From Phytohabitans rumicis (GTDB taxonomy: Bacteria > Actinomycetota > Actinomycetes > Mycobacteriales > Micromonosporaceae), in the NCBI RefSeq assembly GCF_011764445.1, contig NZ_BLPG01000001.1, forward strand, positions 3,968,001 to 4,032,000: a DNA stretch of 64,000 nucleotides. Reading direction: 5' to 3'. Of this stretch, positions 26,445-36,009 are shown in pieces; positions within the stretch are counted from its first letter, which is position 1; every line of letters begins with the position of its first letter. Below the pieces are notes generated by a model. The model was given only the letters and a program-made list of their open reading frames with translations. It was not told the DNA's origin and made no database searches. Position numbers and translations under genes: made by a program.

Positions 26445-28550
26445 ATGAGCGAGCGACCGCGACTGCTTCCGATCCTCGGCCAAACCGGCCACTCCGGACG
26501 CAGCGCGATGACCTGTCAGTTCCGCTGCGGCAACGCGTGCGACCACCCCGTACCCAACGAGTCGGACAACCCGTACTTCGGTGATGTCGTCAAGGCGGAG
26601 GTGACCCGCCGCGGCGTGGTGCGGGCGGGCGCCGTCGGCGCCCTCGTCCTCGGCTTCGCCGGGGCCGCCGCGACCCAGGCGGCGCCGGCGCTGGCTGCGC
26701 CCGGCGACGCCGCGCCGGACCTGGACGCGCTGACCTATTCGCGCCCGAGCGGCGCGCTGACGTTCAAGCCCATCCCGCCGAACCGGCTCGACACCTTCGT
26801 CGTTCCCAACGGGTACGACCACTCGGTGGTCATCCGCTGGGGCGACGAGGTGGTGCCGGGCGCGCCCGACTTCGACCTGGACAACCAGACGGCGGCCGCC
26901 CAGTCCAAGCAGTTCGGCTACAACAACGACTTCCTCGCGGTGCTGCCGCTCGACAAGCACGGCGAGCGGGCGCTGCTCGTGGTCAACCACGAGTACACCA
27001 ACGAGAACCTGATGTTCCCCGGCTTCACCACGCTCGACGCGCTCTCCGTCGAGCAGCTCAAGGTGGCCATCGCCGCGCACGGGCTCTCCGTGGTCGAGCT
27101 GGAGCGGGCCGGGCGTACCGGTGAATGGGTGCCGGTCCGCAAGGGCTCGCGCCGCTACAACCGCCGCCTCACGGCGCTGGCGACGAAGTTCGACTTCACC
27201 GGCCCGGCGGCCGGCTCGGCGTGGCTGAAGACCGCGGCCGACCCGCGCGGCACGACGGCGATCGGCACGCTCAACAACTGCGCCGGCGGCGTCACCCCGT
27301 GGGGCACCACGCTGCACGGCGAGGAGAACTTCAACCAGTACTTCGTCGGCGGCGACGGCGCGCCGGCGGCGGACAAGCCGAAGCTCGCCCGGTACGGCAT
27401 CAGCACCACCGTCCGGTACACCGCCGACAGCCGCAAGTGGGACCGGGCCGACGAGCGCTTCGACCTCACCAAGCACCCCAACGAGGCCAACCGCTTCGGC
27501 TGGATCGTCGAGCTCGACCCGTTCGACCCGGACTCCCGCCCGCGCAAGCACACCGCGCTGGGCCGGTTCAAGCACGAGGGCGCGAACGTCATCGTCGCCA
27601 AGAGCGGCCACGTCGTGGCGTACATGGGTGACGACGAGCGGTTCGACTACCTGTACAAGTTCGTGTCGGACAAGAAGTTCATGAAGGGCAACTCCTGGGT
27701 CGCCCGCAAGCACAACCTGACCCTGCTGGAGTCCGGCACGCTGTACGTGGCCAAGCTGGACTACACCAGCGCCGCCGAGATCGACGGAACCGGCAAGCTG
27801 CCCACCGACGGCGCGTTCAACGGCACCGGCCGCTGGATCAAGCTGGTGCAGGGCAACAAGTCGTATGTGGACGGTATGACCGCGGCGGACGTGCTCACGT
27901 TCACCCGGCTGGCCGGCGACGCGGTCGGCGCGACCAAGATGGACCGTCCCGAGGACGTCGAGCCGAGCCTGCTCACCGGCAAGGTGTACGTGGCGCTGAC
28001 CAACAACACCAACCGCGGCGTCGGCACCAACCCGAAGGCCGACGAGGCCAACCCGCGCAACGCCAACAAGCACGGGCACATCCTGGAGCTCGTCGAGGAC
28101 AAGGGCGAGAACGCGGCCGAGACGTTCACCTGGTCGGTGCCGATCGTCTGCGGCGACCCGACGGACGCGTCGACCTACTTCGCCGGGTACGACAAGACCA
28201 AGGTCTCGCCGATCTCCTGCCCGGACAACGTCGCGTTCGACGGCGCCGGCAACCTCTGGATCTCCACCGACGGCAACGCGCTGGGCAGCAACGACGGGCT
28301 CTTCGCGACCGCCATCGAGGGGCCGGAGCGGGGCCACCTCAAGCAGTTCCTCACCGTGCCGTTCGGTGCGGAGACCTGCGGGCCGTTCATCACGACCGAC
28401 AACAGGTCGGTGTTCGTCGCCGTACAGCACCCCGGCGAGATCACCGGCGCGTCCGTCGAGAACCCGGCCTCCACCTGGCCGGACGGCGACTACGCCAAGC
28501 CCGGCGTGGTGGTCACCTGGCGGCTCGACGGCAAGTCCGTGGGCAGCTGA
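26445..28550 (+). CDS. phoX: PhoX family alkaline phosphatase, Tat-exported
   Basis: A 701-residue protein of the DUF839/PhoX family, a calcium/iron-dependent phosphatase that releases phosphate from organic esters outside the cell. A twin-arginine signal is present after a 55-residue N-terminal extension: TRRGVVRAGAVGALVLGFAG, with cleavage likely at ALA-APGD. Conserved stretches include NHEYTNENLMFPGF, GTLNNCAGGVTPWGT, GRFKHEGANVIV and PDNVAFDGAGNLWISTDGN. GGAGG lies nine bases before the ATG. The PHO box upstream predicts induction by phosphate starvation. Confidence 0.93.
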   Translation: MSERPRLLPILGQTGHSGRSAMTCQFRCGNACDHPVPNESDNPYFGDVVKAEVTRRGVVRAGAVGALVLGFAGAAATQAAPALAAPGDAAPDLDALTYSRPSGALTFKPIPPNRLDTFVVPNGYDHSVVIRWGDEVVPGAPDFDLDNQTAAAQSKQFGYNNDFLAVLPLDKHGERALLVVNHEYTNENLMFPGFTTLDALSVEQLKVAIAAHGLSVVELERAGRTGEWVPVRKGSRRYNRRLTALATKFDFTGPAAGSAWLKTAADPRGTTAIGTLNNCAGGVTPWGTTLHGEENFNQYFVGGDGAPAADKPKLARYGISTTVRYTADSRKWDRADERFDLTKHPNEANRFGWIVELDPFDPDSRPRKHTALGRFKHEGANVIVAKSGHVVAYMGDDERFDYLYKFVSDKKFMKGNSWVARKHNLTLLESGTLYVAKLDYTSAAEIDGTGKLPTDGAFNGTGRWIKLVQGNKSYVDGMTAADVLTFTRLAGDAVGATKMDRPEDVEPSLLTGKVYVALTNNTNRGVGTNPKADEANPRNANKHGHILELVEDKGENAAETFTWSVPIVCGDPTDASTYFAGYDKTKVSPISCPDNVAFDGAGNLWISTDGNALGSNDGLFATAIEGPERGHLKQFLTVPFGAETCGPFITTDNRSVFVAVQHPGEITGASVENPASTWPDGDYAKPGVVVTWRLDGKSVGS

Positions 28551-28567
28551 GGATCGTAATTTCAAGC

Positions 28568-28595
28568 AAGGGGCGCGGCTCCGGCCGCGCCCCTT
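28568..28595. terminator. bidirectional terminator between phoX and the IclR gene
   Basis: AAGGGGCGCGGC (28568-28579) pairs with GCCGCGCCCCTT (28584-28595) around a TCCG loop. It lies 17 bp after the phoX stop and 2 bp before the 3' end of the convergent iclR-type gene. Confidence 0.85.
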
Positions 28596-28597
28596 TG

Positions 28598-29380
28598 CTA
28601 CGGCTCCGAGTTGATCGCTTCCAACAGCTCCTTCGCGACCGTCGCGAGCCGGTTGCGCACCACCCGCGCCGTCGTCATCAGCTCCGCGGCCGGCATCGCG
28701 CACGCCACCACCACGCGCCGTTCCAGGTCCTTGTCGGTGGTGACCAGGACCGCCGCGCATCCGACGCCCTGCCGGTACTGCCCCATCTCCAGCTGCATGC
28801 CGCGCCGGTCGCCGGCGGCAAGATCCGCCTCGAACGCCTCCGGCGTGGTGAGCGTCTGAGCCGTGAACGCCCGCATACCCCACTCCTTGAGGTACCGGAA
28901 GCGCTGATCGGGCGTCAGCGTGGACAGCAGGGCCTTTCCCAGCGCCGTCGCATGCGCACCCTCGTCGAACCCGGGCACCAGATCTTCCAGGTACGGCGAT
29001 CGGGGCCCCTCCGCGGCGGCGGTGACCGCCACCCGGCCACCCACGAACCGCCCCACATAGTGGCTGTACCCGGTCTCCACCGCGGCCTTACGCAACGACT
29101 CGCCCACCGAAGCCGGGCCGCGGAACGCCGCGACGAGCTCCCGGTAGCGGTCGGCCACCTCCAGGCCCACGATGTACGTGCCATCTTCCCGCCGGATCAC
29201 GTAGCCCTCATAGGCGAGCGTGCGCACAAGGTGGTACGTGGTGGCGACGGTCAGCTCGCAACGGCGTGCGATCTGCTTCACCGTCAGGCCCCGTGGAGCC
29301 CGACCAACCGCCTCCAAAACACGTAGCGCGCGCGAGACGCTACGGATCAGATCCGAAGGTTCCGCCAAGGGGTCGCGCAC
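28598..29380 (-). CDS. IclR family transcriptional regulator
   Basis: A 260-residue protein with an N-terminal winged helix-turn-helix (SVSRALRVLEAVGRAPRGLTVKQIARRCELTVATTYHLVRTLAYEGYV) and a C-terminal IclR effector domain (GFDEGAHATALGKALLSTL). The GTG at 29380 has GGAGG five bases upstream; longer starts lack this. It has no divergent metabolic gene next to it, so the target and effector are unknown. Effector-domain members bind small carboxylates or aromatic acids. Confidence 0.88.
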   Translation of the reverse strand: MRDPLAEPSDLIRSVSRALRVLEAVGRAPRGLTVKQIARRCELTVATTYHLVRTLAYEGYVIRREDGTYIVGLEVADRYRELVAAFRGPASVGESLRKAAVETGYSHYVGRFVGGRVAVTAAAEGPRSPYLEDLVPGFDEGAHATALGKALLSTLTPDQRFRYLKEWGMRAFTAQTLTTPEAFEADLAAGDRRGMQLEMGQYRQGVGCAAVLVTTDKDLERRVVVACAMPAAELMTTARVVRNRLATVAKELLEAINSEP

Positions 29381-29556
29381 AACCACCTCCGCCGGCCGGG
29401 GACTTACACCATATGAAAAACCGGCCGATAGCGAAATGCCCGTTCGGATCGAAGCCATCAGATATCCGGCGACACATAGTGGGCGTAGCACCACGTTGCG
29501 TAGGTTCGCCCCTTTTCACGTTCCCACCGTCCACAATCCACCGGGCGCCCCCGTCG

Positions 29557-29619
29557 CGGTGATCATGAAGTTATCCCCGCCGGAGAGCGCTCTCCCCGGC
29601 GACAACTTCATGATCACCG
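29557..29619. repeat. palindromic repeat family PR2, copy 1
   Basis: CGGTGATCATGAAGTT (29557-29572) pairs perfectly with AACTTCATGATCACCG (29604-29619). The centre is the palindrome GGAGAGCGCTCTCC (29582-29595). It lies 27 bp after the stop of the polyprenyl synthase gene. A second copy is at 47954-48014. Confidence 0.88.
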
Positions 29620-29646
29620 TGGACCGGGCGGCGGGGAGGGAGGGGG

Positions 29647-30651
29647 TTAGTTGGTGCGGTCGGCGATGAAGTCGCAGAGGGACTCCAGCGCTCGCCGCGA
29701 CGAGGTGTCCGGCAGCGAGGCGAGCTGCGAGCGGGCCTCTTCGGCGTACGTCCGCACGGTCTCGCGGGCCCGCTTGAGCGCCGGCGACTCGCGCAGCAGG
29801 CCCAACGCCTCGGCGTGCAGGTCGTCGTCGGTCACCGGGCCGGCGGCCAGGATCTCCCGCAGCCGCACCGAGGCGGCGTCCGCGTCGTCGGAGGCCAGGG
29901 CGTACAGGACGGGCAGGGTGGGCACGCCCTCGCGCAGGTCGGTGCCCGGCGTCTTGCCCGACTGCACCGAGTCGGACGCGATGTCGAGCAGGTCGTCGGA
30001 GAGCTGGAACGCGACGCCGATCGTTTCGCCGTACCCGGCGAGGGCCTCGATGTGCGCGGGCGTGGCGCCGCCGAACATGCCGCCGAAGCGCGCGGACGTC
30101 GCGATGAGCGACCCGGTCTTTTCGGAGATCACGTCGAGGTAGTGGGCGACCGGGTCGTCGGTACGCGGGCCGACCGTCTCGGCGATCTGACCGTGCACGA
30201 GCCGGGCGAACGTGCGCGCCTGCAGGCGTACGGCCTCGGGGCCCAGGTCGGCGGCGATGTCGGCGGCGCGGGCGAAGAGGTAGTCGCCGACCAGGATGGC
30301 CACCGAGTTGGTCCAGCGGGAGTTGGCGCTGGGGGCGCCCCGCCGCACGGCGGCCTCGTCCATGACGTCGTCGTGGTAGAGCGTCGCCAGGTGAGTGAGC
30401 TCCATCACTACCGCGGCCGGTACGACCAGTGGGGCCGAAGGATCACCGAATTGGGCACCCAGCGCCACGAGGAGAGGGCGGAAACGCTTGCCCCCCGCAT
30501 CGACGAGGTGGCGTGCCGCTTCGGTCACGAACGGGTCGGCACTCTCCACGCTTAAGCGCAGCTCAGCCTCGACGGCGCCCAGCGTACGCAGCACCGACGC
30601 CTCCAGTACGGAATCGACAAAATCGACCCCGATCGACGTCAAACCCGCCAT
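29647..30651 (-). CDS. polyprenyl diphosphate synthase (menaquinone side chain)
   Basis: A 334-residue all-helical prenyltransferase. The first Asp-rich motif is LYHDDVMDEA (DDxxD) and the second is QLSDDLLDI (DDxxD). GGKRFRPLL and the segment MELTHLATL complete the trans-prenyl synthase signature. The residues before the first motif (THLATLY) do not carry a large chain-stopper close by, in keeping with a long product (probably octaprenyl or nonaprenyl), used for menaquinone. It lies directly downstream of nuoN with a 70-bp gap, as in other actinobacteria. ATG at 30651. Confidence 0.88.
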   Translation of the reverse strand: MAGLTSIGVDFVDSVLEASVLRTLGAVEAELRLSVESADPFVTEAARHLVDAGGKRFRPLLVALGAQFGDPSAPLVVPAAVVMELTHLATLYHDDVMDEAAVRRGAPSANSRWTNSVAILVGDYLFARAADIAADLGPEAVRLQARTFARLVHGQIAETVGPRTDDPVAHYLDVISEKTGSLIATSARFGGMFGGATPAHIEALAGYGETIGVAFQLSDDLLDIASDSVQSGKTPGTDLREGVPTLPVLYALASDDADAASVRLREILAAGPVTDDDLHAEALGLLRESPALKRARETVRTYAEEARSQLASLPDTSSRRALESLCDFIADRTN

Positions 30652-30686
30652 ACCCTGCACCCCACCCACGCCCCAACCATGCCACA

Positions 30687-30710
30687 CCCGCCCGACCGGA
30701 GCCGGGCGGG
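30687..30710 (-). terminator. hairpin after nuoN
   Basis: CCCGCCCG (30687-30694) pairs with CGGGCGGG (30703-30710) around an 8-base loop in the gap between nuoN and the prenyl synthase gene. It may only partly separate the two. Confidence 0.5.
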
Positions 30711-30721
30711 GGGCGGCAAAG

Positions 30722-32254
30722 CTAGCGGACGAACTCGGCCGCGTTGGCGGTCAGGTCGAGCAGGGGGGCCGGAGCCACGCCCAGCACCAGGGTGGCCACC
30801 ACGCCGATCATCAGGGCGGCCGCGGTCATGCCGCCCGGGATCGACACCGACGGCGTCGACTCGCCCGGCTCGGAGAGCCACATCATCACGACCACCCGCA
30901 GGTACGGGAACGCGAGCAGCATGCTGGTGATCACGCCGAAGATGACCAGCCACGCCTCACCCGAGTCCAGGGCCGCCCCGAAGACCGCGAACTTCGCGAT
31001 GAAGCCGCTGGTCAGCGGGATGCCCGCGAACGCCAGCAGGATGAACGTGAAGATGCCCGCGAAGAGCGGCGACCGGCGGCCCAGCCCGGCCCAGCGGGAC
31101 AGGTGGGTGGCCTCCCCGTCGGCGTCCCGCACCAGCGTGACGATCGCGAACGCGGCGATCACGGTGAAGCCGTACGCGACGAGGTAGAACATCGTGCTGG
31201 ACAGGCCGTCCTTGGACAGCGCCAGCACACCGACCAGCAGGTAGCCGGCGTTGGCGATCGACGAGTACGCGAGCAGCCGCTTGATGTCGGTCTGGGTGAC
31301 CGCCAGCACGGCCCCCACCAGCATCGTCAGCACCGCGATCCCGCCAAGTATCGGCGTGTAGTCCCACGCCGCGCCGTCGAACGCGACGTACAGCACGCGC
31401 AGCAGGGCGCCGAACGCGGCCACCTTGGTGCAGGCCGCCATCAGGCCGGTGATGGGCGTCGGCGCGCCCTGGTAGACGTCCGGCGTCCACACGTGGAACG
31501 GGGCGGCCGCGGCCTTGAAGAGCAGGCCGATGGCGAGCAGCGCGATGCCGCCGAAGAGCAGGACGGTGCTGCGGTCCGACTCGCGCACCGCGTCGTGGAT
31601 CGTGCCGAACTCGACGCCGCCGGCGAAGCCGTACACGAGCGCGACGCCGAAGAGGAAGAACGCCGAGGCGTACGCGCCGAGCAGGAAGTACTTCAGCGCC
31701 GCCTCCTGGCTGAGCAGGCGCCGCCGGCGGGCTAGCGCGCACAGCAGGTAGAGCGGCAGCGAGAAGACCTCCAGCGCCACGAACATGGTCAGCAGGTCGT
31801 TCGCGGCGACGAAGAGGAGCATGCCGCCGAGGGCGAACAGGGCCAGCGGGTAGATCTCGGTGGCGCCCTGCGAGCGCCCCGCCTGCCGGCGGTCGGCGTC
31901 GGAGCCCACGGTGATCGCGGCCTGCGCCACGAACGCGCCGCCGTGCTCCAGCGAGCGGTCGCCGACCAGCAGCAGCGCCATCAGGCCCAGCAGGATGATC
32001 GCGCCCTGCAGGAAGAGCGTCGGGCCGTCGACGGCCACCGCGCCGCCCGCGGTGAGGATCCGCTTGTCGGACTGCAGGACCACCATGACGAACGCCGCCA
32101 CGAGCCCGGCCAGGGCCAGCACGAGCTGTACGGAGCGGCGCACGGACCGGGGCAGCAACGCCTCGACGAGTACGCCCAGGCACGCGACGCCGAACAGGAT
32201 CAACATCGGCGCGACGGCCGCGTAGTCGATCTTAGGCAGGCTGAGATTGTCCAT
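30722..32254 (-). CDS. nuoN: NADH-quinone oxidoreductase subunit N
   Basis: A 510-residue antiporter-like membrane subunit of complex I, with about 14 helices. The conserved segments FKAAAAPFHVWTPDVYQGAPTPITGLMAACTKVAAFGALLRV and LLAYSSIANAGYLLVG carry the channel lysines and histidine. The ATG shares a base with the nuoM stop (TAATG). It is the last gene of the nuo operon. A short charged insert (DADRRQAGRSQGATE) is present before the fifth helix. Confidence 0.95.
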   Translation of the reverse strand: MDNLSLPKIDYAAVAPMLILFGVACLGVLVEALLPRSVRRSVQLVLALAGLVAAFVMVVLQSDKRILTAGGAVAVDGPTLFLQGAIILLGLMALLLVGDRSLEHGGAFVAQAAITVGSDADRRQAGRSQGATEIYPLALFALGGMLLFVAANDLLTMFVALEVFSLPLYLLCALARRRRLLSQEAALKYFLLGAYASAFFLFGVALVYGFAGGVEFGTIHDAVRESDRSTVLLFGGIALLAIGLLFKAAAAPFHVWTPDVYQGAPTPITGLMAACTKVAAFGALLRVLYVAFDGAAWDYTPILGGIAVLTMLVGAVLAVTQTDIKRLLAYSSIANAGYLLVGVLALSKDGLSSTMFYLVAYGFTVIAAFAIVTLVRDADGEATHLSRWAGLGRRSPLFAGIFTFILLAFAGIPLTSGFIAKFAVFGAALDSGEAWLVIFGVITSMLLAFPYLRVVVMMWLSEPGESTPSVSIPGGMTAAALMIGVVATLVLGVAPAPLLDLTANAAEFVR

Positions 32255-33789
32255 TAGGGAGCTGCCTCCGTTACCGCCGGAGCGGGGTCAGGGTTATCGA
32301 CGACGTCCTGCATGGTGGCCTGGACAGCCGGGTTGATGACGTCGGTGACCGGCTTCGGGTAGAAGCCGAGCAGCAGGATCAGTGCGATCAGGGGGGCGAC
32401 CACGACCTTCTCCCGCAGGCTGAGGTCCTTGCGCATGCCGTCCACGGTCTTCAGCGCCGGGTTGAGGGTGCCCTGCGTGGTGCGCTGCACCATCCACAGC
32501 ACGTACGCGGCGGCCAGGATGATGCCGGCGGTGGCGATGACCGCGACCGGCTCGTTCACCTTGAAGGTGCCCAGCAGCACCAGGAACTCGGAGACGAACG
32601 GCGCCGTGCCGGGCAGCGCGAGCGACGCGAGACCGGCGAAGAAGAGCACCCCGGCCAGCGCCGGCACCAGCTTGCCGGCCCCGCCGAAGTCGCTGACCAG
32701 CGACGAGCCGCGCCGGGCCACGAACATGCCCACGACCAGGAAGAGCAGGCCGGTGGCCAGGCCGTGGTTGACCATGTACAGCACCGCGCCGGTGCCGGCC
32801 TGGGTGGTGAACGCGAAGATGCCGATGCCGATGAACCCGAAGTGCGCGATCGAGGTGTACGAGACCAGCCGCTTGAGGTCGTTCTGCCCGACGGCCAGCA
32901 ACGCCGCGTAGATGATGCCGATCAGCGCGATCGCGAGGGCGTACTTGGCGAACCAGCGGGACGCCTCCGGGAAGAGCGGCAGGCAGTACCGCAGGATGCC
33001 GAACGTGCCCACCTTGTCCAGCACGCCGACGAGCAGGGCGGCCGATCCGGCGGGCGCGGCGCCACCGGCGTCCGGCAGCCAGGTGTGGAACGGGAAGAAC
33101 GGCGCCTTGATGGCGAACGCGACGAAGAAGCCGAGGAACAGCCACCGCTCGGTGTTCGTCGCGAACTCCGCCGACAGCAGCGACTGCCAGTCGAACGTCT
33201 TCCCGCCCAGCGCCCACAGCCCGACCACCGCGGCCAGCATGAACAGGCCGCCGACCAGGGAGTACAGGAAGAACTTCACCGCGGCGTACTGGCGCTGGTG
33301 GCCGCCGTACGAGCCGATGAGGAAGTACATCGGCACCAGCATGATCTCGAAGAACACGTAGAACAGGAACACGTCGGCCGCCGCGAAGACGCCGATCATC
33401 GTGCTTTCCAGGGCCAGCAGCAGGGCGAAGTAGACCGGCACGCTCCGCTTGGAGGCGTCCGCGTCGTGCCACGACGCCAGGATCACCAGGGGTACGAGGA
33501 TCGCGATCAGCAGCAGCATGACGAGCGCGATGCCGTCGACCGCGAACGTGAACTTCGCGTTCCAGGCCGGGATCCAGGTGTACGACTCGCGGAACTGGAA
33601 GCGGTCGCCGCCGGCGTCGTACGCGATCCACAGCGCGACGGCGAACGCGGCGACCACGACCGACCAGCCGAGCGCGACCCGCTTGGCCAGCTCCGGCTTG
33701 GTCCGCGGGAGGAACGCCACGACCAGCGCGCCCACCAGCGGCGCCCCGGTCAGGACGCTCAGGAAGGGAAAGTCACTCACGAGAGCCAT
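32254..33789 (-). CDS. nuoM: NADH-quinone oxidoreductase subunit M
   Basis: A 511-residue antiporter-like complex I subunit with 14 helices. FFEIMLVPMYFLIGSYGG holds the conserved Glu of helix 5, and FAIKAPFFPFHTWLPDAGGAAPAGSAALLVGVLDKVGTFGILR holds the channel Lys/His residues. The start may be the ATG at 33789 (MALVSDF), which overlaps nuoL by 13 bp, or the GTG at 33780, which would overlap by 4 bp. I list the longer form. Confidence 0.95.
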   Translation of the reverse strand: MALVSDFPFLSVLTGAPLVGALVVAFLPRTKPELAKRVALGWSVVVAAFAVALWIAYDAGGDRFQFRESYTWIPAWNAKFTFAVDGIALVMLLLIAILVPLVILASWHDADASKRSVPVYFALLLALESTMIGVFAAADVFLFYVFFEIMLVPMYFLIGSYGGHQRQYAAVKFFLYSLVGGLFMLAAVVGLWALGGKTFDWQSLLSAEFATNTERWLFLGFFVAFAIKAPFFPFHTWLPDAGGAAPAGSAALLVGVLDKVGTFGILRYCLPLFPEASRWFAKYALAIALIGIIYAALLAVGQNDLKRLVSYTSIAHFGFIGIGIFAFTTQAGTGAVLYMVNHGLATGLLFLVVGMFVARRGSSLVSDFGGAGKLVPALAGVLFFAGLASLALPGTAPFVSEFLVLLGTFKVNEPVAVIATAGIILAAAYVLWMVQRTTQGTLNPALKTVDGMRKDLSLREKVVVAPLIALILLLGFYPKPVTDVINPAVQATMQDVVDNPDPAPAVTEAAP

Positions 33790-35693
33790 CCCAGTTGGAG
33801 TGCGAAGAACGCGGCCACGATCAGCAGCGCGCCGGTGAGCATGGACATCGCGTACGACCGCACGAAGCCGGTCTGCAGGCGGCGCAGGCGGCCCGACCCG
33901 CCCCCGACCGCGGCGGCGAGCCCGTTGACGAGCCCGTCGATGCCGCGGTTGTCGAGGAAGACGAGCGCCCGCGTGAGGAAGATGCCGGGCTTCTCGAAGA
34001 CCGCCTCGTTGAACGCGTCGGCGTACAGGTTGCGCCGGGCGGCCGTCACGACCACGCCCGCCGGCTGCTCCTGCAGCGCGGTGCCGTTGCGGAACAGCGC
34101 CCACGCCAGACCGCCGCCGAGCACGGTGACCACGATGGACAGTGCGGTGATCACGCCGTGCGAGAGGACCGGCTCGTGCTCCGTGTGCGGCCCGAACACC
34201 GGCTCCAGCCAGTCGGGCACGCTGGACGCCATCAGCGCGCCCGCCGCGATCGAGCCGACCGACAGCAGGACGAGCGGGGTCGTCATGATCGGCGGGGACT
34301 CGTGCGGGTGCTTGATGTCCTCGGTCCACCGCTTCGGGCCGTGGAAGGTGAGCACGAACAGCCGGGTCATGTAGAACGCGGTGAGCGCCGCACCGAGCAG
34401 CGCGGCCCCGCCGTACAGCCAGGCGGTCCAGCCTTCGCGCTCGAAGGCGGACACGATGATCGGCTCCTTGGTGAAGTACCCGGACAGCGGCGGGATGCCG
34501 ATGATGGCGAGCCACGCCAGGCCGAACGTGGCCCAGGTGATCCGCATGTACCGCCACAGCCCGCCGAAGCGCCGGATGTCGGTCTGGTCGTTCATGCCGT
34601 GCATGACCGAGCCGGCACCCAGGAAGAGCCCGGCCTTGAAGAAGCCGTGCGCCAGCAGGTGGATGATCGCCAGGGCGTACGCGCCGCCGCCGAGGCCCAC
34701 GCCCAGGAGCATGTAGCCGATCTGGGAGACCGTCGACCAGGCCAGCACGCGCTTGATGTCGTCCTTGGCGCAGCCGATGACGCAGCCGATCAGCAGGGTG
34801 AGCGCGCCGACGCTGACCACGACGGTCTGCAGCGTCTCGTTGGCGGAGAAGATCGGGTTGGACCGCGCGATGAGGTAGATGCCGCCGGTGACCATCGTCG
34901 CGGCGTGGATGAGCGCCGACACCGGGGTCGGGCCCTCCATCGCGTCCGGCAACCACGCCTGCAGCGGGAACTGGCCGGACTTGCCGCACGCACCGAGCAG
35001 GAGCAGCAGGCCCATCGTCAGCACCACGCCGGAGGACAGCGCGCCGACGCCGTTGAACACCTCGTTGAACTGGGTCGTGCCGAGCTGGGCGAACATCAGG
35101 AAGATGGCGATCGCGAACCCGGCGTCACCGACGCGGTTCATCAGGAACGCCTTCTTGCCCGCGGTGGCCGCCGACGGCCGGTCGTACCAGAAGGCGATCA
35201 GCAGGTACGACGCCAGACCGACGCCCTCCCAGCCGAGGTAGAGCATCACGTAGTTGTTGCCGAGCACCAGCAGGAGCATCGCGGCGACGAAGAGGTTGAA
35301 GTACCCGAAGAACGTGCGCCGCCGCGGGTCGTGCTCCATGTAGCCGACCGCGTACAGGTGGATCAGCGAGCCGACGCCGGTGATCAGCAGGACGAACACC
35401 GCGGCCAGCGGGTCGAAGAGCAGCCCGAAGTCGACGTGCAGCGAGCCGACCTCGATGAAGTCGAACAGGCTCACCTGGACCGCGCGGTTGTCCAGCCCGC
35501 GGAGCTGCAGGAAGTAGGTCAGCCCCAGCACGAAGCACACGGCGACGCTGCCGACGCCCAGCCAGTGCCCCCACCGGTCGGCCCGCTTGCCGAGCAGCAG
35601 CAGGATGGCCGCGCTCGCCAGCGGGATGGCTACGAGCAGCCAGACGGAGGACAGGAAGCCGTCCGCCGTCGCGTATTCCACGGTCTCGTGCAT
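33777..35693 (-). CDS. nuoL: NADH-quinone oxidoreductase subunit L
   Basis: A 638-residue subunit, the largest proton-pumping membrane subunit of complex I, with 16 helices and the long lateral helix near the C-terminus. GWEGVGLASYLLIAFW, GKSGQFPLQAWLPDAMEGPTPVSALIHAATMVTGGIYLI and AWSTVSQIGYMLLGVG are diagnostic. It lies 7 bp after nuoK. The central part shows no frame break. Confidence 0.96.
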   Translation of the reverse strand: MHETVEYATADGFLSSVWLLVAIPLASAAILLLLGKRADRWGHWLGVGSVAVCFVLGLTYFLQLRGLDNRAVQVSLFDFIEVGSLHVDFGLLFDPLAAVFVLLITGVGSLIHLYAVGYMEHDPRRRTFFGYFNLFVAAMLLLVLGNNYVMLYLGWEGVGLASYLLIAFWYDRPSAATAGKKAFLMNRVGDAGFAIAIFLMFAQLGTTQFNEVFNGVGALSSGVVLTMGLLLLLGACGKSGQFPLQAWLPDAMEGPTPVSALIHAATMVTGGIYLIARSNPIFSANETLQTVVVSVGALTLLIGCVIGCAKDDIKRVLAWSTVSQIGYMLLGVGLGGGAYALAIIHLLAHGFFKAGLFLGAGSVMHGMNDQTDIRRFGGLWRYMRITWATFGLAWLAIIGIPPLSGYFTKEPIIVSAFEREGWTAWLYGGAALLGAALTAFYMTRLFVLTFHGPKRWTEDIKHPHESPPIMTTPLVLLSVGSIAAGALMASSVPDWLEPVFGPHTEHEPVLSHGVITALSIVVTVLGGGLAWALFRNGTALQEQPAGVVVTAARRNLYADAFNEAVFEKPGIFLTRALVFLDNRGIDGLVNGLAAAVGGGSGRLRRLQTGFVRSYAMSMLTGALLIVAAFFALQLGWLS

Positions 35694-35700
35694 GTCCGCC

Positions 35701-36009
35701 TCAGTACTTCAACAGGTTGGCGTCGTCGACGCTCGCCGACCGCCGGGTCCGGAAGATCGACATGATGATGGCGAGCCCGACCACGACCTCGGCGGCGGCC
35801 ACCACCATCACGAAGAACGCCATGATCTGGCCGTCGAGGTTGCCGTTGATCCGGCTGAAGGTCACCAGCGCGAGGTTGGCCGCGTTGAGCATCAGCTCGA
35901 CGCACATGAACAGCACGATCGCGTTGCGCCGGATCAGCACCCCGACCGCGCCGATGGTGAAGAGCACCGCGGCCAGGACCAGGTACCACTCAGGGTTGCT
36001 AGCGCTCAT
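35701..36009 (-). CDS. nuoK: NADH-quinone oxidoreductase subunit K
   Basis: A 102-residue, three-helix membrane subunit. [19 protein letters not shown] carries the conserved Glu of helix 2, and [19 protein letters not shown] carries the Glu of helix 3, both part of the proton path. The ATG shares one base with the nuoJ stop (TAATG). Confidence 0.96.
   Translation of the reverse strand: MSASNPEWYLVLAAVLFTIGAVGVLIRRNAIVLFMCVELMLNAANLALVTFSRINGNLDGQIMAFFVMVVAAAEVVVGLAIIMSIFRTRRSASVDDANLLKY

Noticed and set aside
26421-28883. An 820-codon open frame antisense to phoX, and a 1343-codon one antisense to the nuo genes (36866-40897).
   Set aside because: High GC leaves complementary strands open. 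The products are Arg/Pro/Gly-rich with no domain, while the sense strands encode well-known proteins.
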